Positions 7,120-12,064 of a DNA stretch of 12,064 bases are shown here, in pieces; position 1 is the first letter of the stretch; each line of letters opens with the position of its first letter. The notes under the pieces were generated by a model. The model saw only the letters and a list, made by a program, of their open reading frames with translations, was not told the origin of the DNA and did no database searches. The stretch comes from Rhizobacter sp. (lineage in GTDB: Bacteria > Pseudomonadota > Gammaproteobacteria > Burkholderiales > Burkholderiaceae_C). The stretch spans positions 1 to 12,064 of the forward strand of contig JACMKJ010000397.1 of assembly GCA_014380155.1 (NCBI GenBank). The letters are read 5' to 3'. A program made the translations under genes and the position numbers.

Positions 7120-7601
7120 TCACACCTTGAACGGGAAGAAGTACGGAATTGCCACCCGCGCCGTGGCCAGATAAACCAGCCGAGGTGCCGACCAGGGTCA
7201 GGATGCCGCTGATGCTGGCGGCGTAGCACATGGGAAGCAGCAGGCGTGAAGCCGAATGTTCCCGTGACGCGCGGAGGGGGGCGATCAGGAGGCCACCACC
7301 GCGGTGTTATTGAGGAAGGCCGAATACGCGCTGGTGGCCAGCGTCAGCTTGAACAAGGCCCAGCGGTAGCCGCCGCGCAGCAGGCGGTCGGTGAACAGGT
7401 CGAGCAGGTGCGATTGGTCCACACCGTGAGCAAACCGGTGTTGGAAAAGTCCTTCAGCACCTGCTCCAGGGTGACAAAGTTCAAGAAGAAGAACACCCCC
7501 GCCGCACCGGTGAACACCATCGCCGGCGCATGGCGGCCAAGGCCCAAGAGGACCACCAACACGGCCAGAACGGTCAGCACGACCCCTTGTTGAAACGTCA
7601 T
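7120..7601 (-). pseudogene. Decayed SLC13/DASS-type anion (sulfate) permease
   Basis: The remnant starts with ATG 7601 overlapping the cysNC stop (ATGA), so an intact gene would have been co-translated with cysNC. Segments of a membrane permease follow in three frames. Frame A, 7601 to about 7430: M-T-F-Q-Q-G-V-V-L-T-V-L then V-F-T-G-A-A-G-V-F-F-F-L-N, ending near S-N-T-G-L-L-T-V. Frame B, about 7410-7288: D-L-F-T-D-R-L-L-R-G-G-Y-R-W and S-A-F-L-N-N-T-A-V-V-A-S. Frame C, 7285 to about 7180: I-A-P-L, then L-L-P-M-C-Y-A-A-S-I-S-G and T-L-V-G-T-S. Frame B again, 7179-7120: L-V-Y-L-A-T-A-R-V-A-I-P-Y-F-F-P-F-K-V, then TGA. SLC13 proteins of this kind usually exceed 400 residues, so internal segments are missing, most of them near 7180. 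The N-N-T-A-V-V and T-L-V-G-T-S blocks are family hallmarks. Its place after cysD-cysNC suggests a former sulfate importer. It cannot make a working transporter unless the lesions are sequencing errors. Confidence 0.85.
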
Positions 7602-9502
7602 GCGAGCACGCCGAGCTCACGCAAACGAGCGATCACCGCATCGGCTGCCGCCTCGGCGCTTTGCCGTTCGGTGTTGACGCGAATCTCTGGCGTCTCGGGC
7701 GGCTCGTAGGGTGAGTCGACGCCGGTGAAGTTGCGCAGCTCGCCCCGCCGGGCCTTGCGGTACAGGCCTTTCACGTCGCGTGCTTCGGCCACGTCGAGCG
7801 GCGTGTCGACATGGACTTCGATGAACTCGCGTTGCTCGAACAAACCGCGCGCCATCGCCCGCTCGGCCCGGAAGGGCGAGATGAAGGCGGTGAGAACGAT
7901 CAGGCCGGCGTCGACGAACAGGTGCGCCACCTCGGCCACGCGGCGGATGTTTTCGACCCGGTCGGCGTCGGTGAAGCCGAGGTCTTTGTTGAGCCCGTGG
8001 CGCAGGTTGTCGCCGTCGAGCAAGTAGGTGTGGCGGCCCAGTGCGTGCAGCTTCTTGTCGACCAGGTTGGCGATGGTCGACTTGCCCGCGCCCGACAAGC
8101 CGGTGAACCACAACACCGCCGGGCGCTGGCCCTTGCTGCGTGCGCGTGCATCCTTGTCCATGTCGACCGGCTGCAGGTGCACGTTGTGCGCGCGCCGCAG
8201 GGCAAAGTGCAGCATGCCGGCGCCCACGGTGTTGTTGCTCATCCGGTCGATCAGGATGAAGGCGCCGGTGTCGCGGTTCTCTTTGTAGGCATCGAAGGCG
8301 ATGGGGCGGTCGAGCGCGAGGTTGCACACGCCGATCTCGTTGATGTCGAGCTTCTTGGTGGCCAAGTGCTCCATCGTGTTGACGTTGATCTTGTACTTGG
8401 GCTCGGTGATGGTGGCGCCGAGCGTGCGGGTGCCGATCTTGAGCAGGTAGGGGCGCCCGGGCAGCATGGCGTCGTCGGACATCCAGACCAGCGTCGCTTC
8501 GAACTGGTCGGCCACCTCGGCAGGGCTCGTGGCCAGCGAGATCATGTCGCCGCGCGAGATGTCGATTTCATCGGTGAGCGTGAGCGTGATCGACTGTCCG
8601 GCCACGGCCATCGGCAGGTCGCCCGAGGCGGTGACGATGCGTGCGACGCGGCTTTCACGGCCGGAGGGCTGCACCCGCACCCGATCGCCGGGCTTGACGG
8701 TGCCGCTGGCCACCGTGCCGCAGAAACCGCGGAAGTCGAGGTGCGGCCGGTTGACCCACTGCACCGGCAGACGAAAAGCCCCGGCCTGCTGCACCGACTC
8801 TTCGATGCTGACCGTCTCCAGGTAGCCCATCAGCGTGGAGCCGTGGTGCCACGGCATGCGCGGGCTTTTTTCGATGATGTTGTCACCGCGCAGCGCCGAC
8901 AGCGGGATGGCGGTGATGTCTTCCAGGCCGAACTGCGCCGCGAAGCTGCGGTACTCCTCGGTGATGGTGTGGAACACCTTTTCGGAATAGTCGACCAGGT
9001 CCATCTTGTTGATGGCCAGCACCACCTTGCGGATGCCGATGAGCGACACCAGGAAGCTGTGGCGTCGTGTCTGCGTGAGGATGCCGCGGCGCGCGTCGAC
9101 CAGGATCACCGCCACGTCGGCGGTGGAGGCCCCGGTGATCATGTTGCGGGTGTACTGCTCGTGGCCAGGGGTGTCGGCGACGATGAACTTGCGTCGGTCG
9201 GTCGAGAAGAAGCGGTAGGCCACGTCGATGGTGATGCCTTGCTCGCGCTCGGCGGCCAGGCCGTCGACCAGCAGTGCGAAGTCGATCTCGCCGCCTTGTG
9301 TGCCCCACTTCTTGGAGTCGGCCTCGATGGCGGCCAGCTGGTCGTCGAACAGCATCTTCGACTCGTAAAGCAGGCGGCCGATGAGGGTGCTCTTGCCGTC
9401 GTCGACGCTGCCGCAGGTGATGAAGCGCAGCAGGCTCTTGTGCTCGTGCTTCTTGAGGTATTGCTCGATGTCGGTCGAGATGAGGTCGGATACGTGGGCC
9501 AT
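7598..9502 (-). CDS. cysNC: Bifunctional sulfate adenylyltransferase large subunit / APS kinase (CysN-CysC fusion)
   Basis: A 634-residue cytoplasmic enzyme. The N-terminal CysN part (about 20-440) is the translation-factor-like GTPase that drives APS formation from ATP and sulfate by CysD. Its motifs are G-S-V-D-D-G-K-S (31-38), D110-T-P-G-H and N-K-M-D (165-168), with beta-barrel domains to about 440. The C-terminal CysC part (about 460-634) is APS kinase, making PAPS. It has Walker A G-L-S-G-A-G-K-S (468-475), L-D-G-D-N-L-R-H-G-L, the A-F-I-S542-P-F-R block and K-G-L-Y-R-K-A-R-R-G-E-L-R-N-F-T-G. All key residues appear present in both domains and the length is normal for the fusion. ATG 9502 has AAGGAG at 9512-9517, 9 nt upstream. 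It follows the cysD frame by 23 nt and its stop overlaps the permease remnant's ATG, so the three form an operon. The PAPS could feed both cysteine synthesis and the neighbouring sulfotransferase. NodQ of rhizobia has the same architecture. Confidence 0.97.
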   Translation of the reverse strand: MAHVSDLISTDIEQYLKKHEHKSLLRFITCGSVDDGKSTLIGRLLYESKMLFDDQLAAIEADSKKWGTQGGEIDFALLVDGLAAEREQGITIDVAYRFFSTDRRKFIVADTPGHEQYTRNMITGASTADVAVILVDARRGILTQTRRHSFLVSLIGIRKVVLAINKMDLVDYSEKVFHTITEEYRSFAAQFGLEDITAIPLSALRGDNIIEKSPRMPWHHGSTLMGYLETVSIEESVQQAGAFRLPVQWVNRPHLDFRGFCGTVASGTVKPGDRVRVQPSGRESRVARIVTASGDLPMAVAGQSITLTLTDEIDISRGDMISLATSPAEVADQFEATLVWMSDDAMLPGRPYLLKIGTRTLGATITEPKYKINVNTMEHLATKKLDINEIGVCNLALDRPIAFDAYKENRDTGAFILIDRMSNNTVGAGMLHFALRRAHNVHLQPVDMDKDARARSKGQRPAVLWFTGLSGAGKSTIANLVDKKLHALGRHTYLLDGDNLRHGLNKDLGFTDADRVENIRRVAEVAHLFVDAGLIVLTAFISPFRAERAMARGLFEQREFIEVHVDTPLDVAEARDVKGLYRKARRGELRNFTGVDSPYEPPETPEIRVNTERQSAEAAADAVIARLRELGVLA

Positions 9503-9525
9503 GGTGTGGTGCTCCTTTGCGAGGC

Positions 9526-11307
9526 TCAGAAGTAGCCTTCTTGTTTTTTCTTTTCCATCGACCCCGAGGAGTCGTGGTCGATCATGCGGCCCTGCCGCTC
9601 CGAGGTGCGTGTGAGCAGCATCTCCTGTATGACCTCGGGCAGGGTTTGCGCGTTGGACTCGACGGCGCCGGTGAGCGGGTAGCAGCCCAGGGTGCGAAAG
9701 CGCACGCTGCGCATCTGCGGGGTTTCACCGGGGCGCAACGGCATGCGTTCGTCGTCGACCATGATCAGCGAGCCGTCGCGCTCCACCACCGGGCGCTCCT
9801 TGGCCAGATAGAGCGGCACGATGGGGATGTTTTCTAGGTGGATGTACTGCCAGATGTCGAGCTCGGTCCAGTTGGAGATGGGAAACACGCGCATCGACTC
9901 GCCCTTGTGCAGCCGCGCGTTGTACAGGTGCCAGAGCTCGGGCCGCTGGTTCTTCGGGTCCCAGCGGTGCTGGGTCGAGCGGAACGAGAAGATGCGTTCC
10001 TTGGCGCGAGATTTTTCTTCATCGCGCCGCGCACCGCCGAAGGCTGCGTCGAAGCCGTATTTGTCGAGCGCCTGCTTCAGGCCTTGTGTCTTCCACATGT
10101 CGGTGTGGATCTGCGAGCCGTGCACGAACGGGTTGACGCCGAGCGACATGGCTTCGGGGTTGTGGTGAACGATTAGCTCCATGTCGAGCTCGGCGGCCAT
10201 GCGCTCGCGCATCGCGTACATCTCTCGAAACTTCCAGGTGGTGTCCACGTGCAGCAGCGGAAAGGGCGGCGGCGCGGGGTAGAAGGCCTTGCGCGCCAGG
10301 TGCAGCATCACCGAGCTGTCTTTGCCGATCGAGTACAGCATCACCGGCTTTTCGCACTCGGCCACCACCTCGCGCAGGATGTGGATGCTCTCGGCCTCCA
10401 GGCGCTGCAGGTGGGTCAGTTTGTTGTTGTTGTTCATGGCAACGGCGGTCTCGCTGGAGGTCGAAACGGGGGTGGGTTTGTGGGCAGGGCGCATCGGTGC
10501 GGGCGCAGAGGCTTGTTGCGCGGTGGTGGACGGGGCTTCGGCGGCATTCGCGCCGATGGGGCAGTCCCAAATGGCGACTTGCGACCTGCTGTCTGCGGGC
10601 GATGCCAGGCCCTGCAGCTGGGGCGCGTTGAGGGCGACACACAGCGGCGCTTCCAGCGTATCGGCCAGCTGAGACAGGCAGTGCGACATCGCGGGCGCGT
10701 CGATCGGGCCTTGCAGGCAGCGCCAGGCCATGCGGCCCTTAAGGGTTTGAGCGCGCACCAGGGTGGCTGCACCGTCCACGCCCACAGGTGTGGCGCAACA
10801 CCACACCACTTGTGCGCCGCGTGCGCGGGCCGCATTTGTCAGGGTCGGCAGCACATCCGCCCACCACGCAGCGCCTTGTGGGGTGGCTTGGGCAGCCTGC
10901 CGCCAAGGCTCGAGCGCGAGACCCCAACGCACGAGGTAGCGTGACAAGGTGCGGTCTTCCATCTGCAGCCCGAAGCGGGCCTGGATCCACTGGGCGGCGT
11001 TGGCCAAGGTCCAGAGCCCGGCAGGAGCCCCCACCGCCTCGGGAGCCTGCAGCAAGGTGGTGTGGACCTCGTGCTCCTGTGTGGCATCGAGCACGCGGCC
11101 GACCCCGTGCTGGCGCCCACGGCCTTTGACCGGCACGGCGACCCAGCCGCCGTCAAGGTATGCCTTGTGCGCCGCGATCACGGTGGGGGCGCTGAGCCCG
11201 GTTTCACGCCGGATGTCGGCCAGTGATCGGCCAGCCACGCGCAACTCGACGGCGAGCTTGCGGCGGGCGTTCCATTGTTCGAGGTTGGCGCTTGTCTCGA
11301 AGCTCAT
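9526..11307 (-). CDS. cysD: CysD (sulfate adenylyltransferase small subunit) with an N-terminal IS630-transposase-like extension
   Basis: One uninterrupted 593-codon frame. Residues 291-593 form a complete CysD of normal length (303 residues), the ATP-sulfurylase subunit that adenylates sulfate. It shows the PP-loop L-Y-S-I-G-K-D-S-S-V (324-333), F-G-G-A-R-R-D-E-E-K-S-R-A-K-E-R (423-438), S-N-W-T-E-L-D-I-W-Q-Y-I (478-489) and the C-terminal M-E-K-K-K-Q-E-G-Y-F. Residues 1-257 resemble an IS630-family transposase, described separately, and 258-290 are a Pro/Ala/Ser/Thr-rich linker. ATG 11307 lies 9 nt after the upstream stop and has only a weak GAG. An internal ATG at 10437 would yield CysD alone but has no clear Shine-Dalgarno, which favours translation of the fusion. 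A separate CysD made by internal initiation or proteolysis cannot be excluded. The partner CysN is encoded 23 nt downstream. CysD identity is certain; that the full 593-residue protein is made is an inference. Confidence 0.9.
   Translation of the reverse strand: MSFETSANLEQWNARRKLAVELRVAGRSLADIRRETGLSAPTVIAAHKAYLDGGWVAVPVKGRGRQHGVGRVLDATQEHEVHTTLLQAPEAVGAPAGLWTLANAAQWIQARFGLQMEDRTLSRYLVRWGLALEPWRQAAQATPQGAAWWADVLPTLTNAARARGAQVVWCCATPVGVDGAATLVRAQTLKGRMAWRCLQGPIDAPAMSHCLSQLADTLEAPLCVALNAPQLQGLASPADSRSQVAIWDCPIGANAAEAPSTTAQQASAPAPMRPAHKPTPVSTSSETAVAMNNNNKLTHLQRLEAESIHILREVVAECEKPVMLYSIGKDSSVMLHLARKAFYPAPPPFPLLHVDTTWKFREMYAMRERMAAELDMELIVHHNPEAMSLGVNPFVHGSQIHTDMWKTQGLKQALDKYGFDAAFGGARRDEEKSRAKERIFSFRSTQHRWDPKNQRPELWHLYNARLHKGESMRVFPISNWTELDIWQYIHLENIPIVPLYLAKERPVVERDGSLIMVDDERMPLRPGETPQMRSVRFRTLGCYPLTGAVESNAQTLPEVIQEMLLTRTSERQGRMIDHDSSGSMEKKKQEGYF
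10537..11307 (-). other. IS630-transposase-like domain fused to CysD
   Basis: This segment encodes residues 1-257 of the long CysD frame. Residues about 16-50 form a helix-turn-helix (R-K-L-A-V-E-L-R-V-A-G-R-S-L-A-D-I, then G-L-S-A-P-T-V-I-A-A-H). Residues about 90-135 match the second, winged-helix part of IS630 transposases (G-L-W-T-L-A-N-A-A-Q-W-I, R-F-G-L, R-T-L-S-R-Y-L-V-R-W-G-L). Residues about 150-257 resemble the DDE domain with its active site destroyed. The usual W-G-D-E-T reads W-C-C171-A-T, and the usual L-D-N-A-P-x-H reads A-L226-N-A-P-Q-L. Only the Glu of the last motif may persist (N254-A-A-E257). I see no terminal inverted repeats or target-site duplication around it. It is therefore a catalytically dead, possibly domesticated DNA-binding module and not a mobile element. 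Confidence 0.7.
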
Positions 11308-11316
11308 TCGATCTCA

Positions 11317-12064
11317 TTAAACATTCAGTGTCTCAGTGGCAACGTGCTCGGCGCACAACGCATCAGCCAGGGTCTTGGCGTGCACGCGCAGCTCGGGCAC
11401 TGCGGTGCATTCCCAGTAGCGTGCCCGCAGGAAGGGGCCGATGTAGCGCAACACGTGCGAGGCCTGGCCTTCGGCGTTCAGCAGCGTGTAGTCGTCGCCG
11501 GTGGCCAGACCCAGGCCCAGTGGGTCGGGGGTGGCCAGGCCCCGCGAGAGCAAGGATTGCATCAGTGGCTCGCGTGCCTGCTTGAGGTTGGTGCTGGGGC
11601 CGGTGCAGTTGATCACGCGCGCCACCGGCAGCGTGACGGGGCTGCTCCCACCACGCGGGCGGTAGACCACATCGAGCGCGTCGGCCCCCTGCGGCCGCAG
11701 GGCTTGCAGCCGCCCGGCTTGCACACGCAGCCGGCCTTGTTGCAGCAAGGCCTGCAGGCGCTCGTTGAGTGCCGGGGCGAGGCGGTGACGGTGCACGTCC
11801 CAATAGGTTTGCAGATGGCGCAGAAACTGCGCCCGCTGGCGCTCGTCCAGCCGCTGCCAGAGGGCGGGTGTGGCGGTGCGCAGCGAGGCCAAGGTTTCGC
11901 GCCAGTCGGTGCCCTGCGCGGAGAGCACATCACATTGCTCGCGGATCAGGCGCAGCCAGTTTTGCAGCTTCGCCGGGCGGGCCAGCAGCTCGCCAGGCAG
12001 CGCGATGCCGATGGGCGGAGCGCCGCCGGTGCGGTGAGGTTGTGGCAGCAGGCCGCGGCGCGAG
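11317..12064 (-). CDS. FAD/NAD(P)-binding protein, YdhS/COG4529-like, C-terminal part (5' end outside window)
   Basis: The frame enters from the right edge and ends at TAA 11317-11319, giving about 248 residues of a longer protein. Apparent starts such as GTG 11928 are internal, because the reading continues with sensible residues (P-I-G-I-A-L-P-G-E-L-L, L-Q-N-W-L-R-L-I-R-E-Q) to the edge. The late part has features of flavoprotein oxidoreductases of the uncharacterised YdhS-like family. These are a V-I-N-C-T-G-P-S-T-N-L strand and loop where FAD- or NAD-binding folds return, D-P-L-G-L-G-L-A-T, and L-R-Y-I-G-P-F-L-R-A-R-Y-W-E-C-T-A-V-P-E-L-R. The N-terminal Rossmann motif (GxGxxG) is beyond the window. 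Its stop is 9 nt before the long cysD frame, so it is the upstream gene of the same operon. Substrate and role are unknown; a redox step linked to sulfur assimilation is possible from position only. Confidence 0.75.
   Translation of the reverse strand, partial: SRRGLLPQPHRTGGAPPIGIALPGELLARPAKLQNWLRLIREQCDVLSAQGTDWRETLASLRTATPALWQRLDERQRAQFLRHLQTYWDVHRHRLAPALNERLQALLQQGRLRVQAGRLQALRPQGADALDVVYRPRGGSSPVTLPVARVINCTGPSTNLKQAREPLMQSLLSRGLATPDPLGLGLATGDDYTLLNAEGQASHVLRYIGPFLRARYWECTAVPELRVHAKTLADALCAEHVATETLNV

Noticed and set aside
7246..7593. 115-codon plus-strand frame in the permease remnant region
   Set aside because: The minus strand carries clear SLC13 segments with a natural N-terminus coupled to cysNC and a natural C-terminus; the plus frame has no recognisable content.
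7811..9535. 574-codon open frame on the plus strand, antisense to cysNC
   Set aside because: It lies opposite a certain gene. Its translation is His/Gly/Val/Asp-rich with no recognisable domain, the usual third-codon mirror of a high-GC gene.
10249..10944. 231-codon plus-strand frame opposite the CysD fusion
   Set aside because: Composition and position are those of an antisense shadow. Keeping it would not explain the intact minus-strand frame.
10537..11307. A live IS630 insertion next to cysD
   Set aside because: No terminal inverted repeats, TA duplication or intact DDE residues are visible, and the frame runs straight into CysD.
1..12064. CRISPR array, tRNA or rRNA genes, riboswitch
   Set aside because: No regularly spaced direct repeats, no tRNA cloverleaf-like sequence and no rRNA conserved segments were seen by eye; no known riboswitch core was recognised ahead of the cys genes.

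Overview
The window is GC-rich (about 65% in most genes), with dense, short-gapped operons and the codon bias of a high-GC proteobacterium. Gene content (a fused CysNC, an AlgI-type MBOAT protein beside an SGNH protein, GT4 glycosyltransferases, a PAPS-type sulfotransferase) fits a betaproteobacterium of the Burkholderiales. That placement is an inference from gene style; no rRNA or other marker is present.

Layout. The left edge (2-499, +) holds the C-terminal end of a right-handed beta-helix protein. It converges on a minus-strand operon (4291 down to 521) encoding an MBOAT O-acyltransferase, a membrane-anchored SGNH-like protein and a GT4 glycosyltransferase. A 332-bp divergent spacer separates this from a plus-strand glycosyltransferase (4624-5751, probable TTG start). 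A roughly 280-bp spacer with a promoter-like element follows, then a sulfotransferase (6039-7088). The right half is a second minus-strand operon, read from the right edge leftward: a partial FAD/NAD(P)-binding protein of the YdhS/COG4529 type, an unusually long CysD, CysNC, and a decayed SLC13-type permease whose start codon overlaps the cysNC stop.

How the genes may work together. CysD and CysN make APS from sulfate and ATP. The CysC domain phosphorylates APS to PAPS, and the sulfotransferase next door has both PAPS-binding motifs. With two glycosyltransferases, an MBOAT/SGNH pair and a beta-helix protein alongside, the simplest reading is a cell-surface or secreted polysaccharide locus whose product may be O-acylated and sulfated, with its sulfate-activation genes adjacent. 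No polymerase, flippase or exporter is visible, so the window is only part of such a locus. CysDNC may equally serve ordinary cysteine synthesis.

Most unusual feature. The CysD reading frame is 593 codons long, about twice the normal length. Its first 257 residues look like an IS630-family transposase (helix-turn-helix, winged helix, then a degraded DDE domain lacking both catalytic Asp), joined in frame through a Pro/Ala/Ser/Thr-rich linker to a complete 303-residue CysD. This may be a domesticated transposase acting as a DNA-binding or regulatory module on a sulfate-assimilation enzyme. Second is the permease pseudogene, still recognisable in three reading frames. Third is a drop in GC covering the 5' two-thirds of the MBOAT gene and the divergent glycosyltransferase, which suggests mosaic ancestry.
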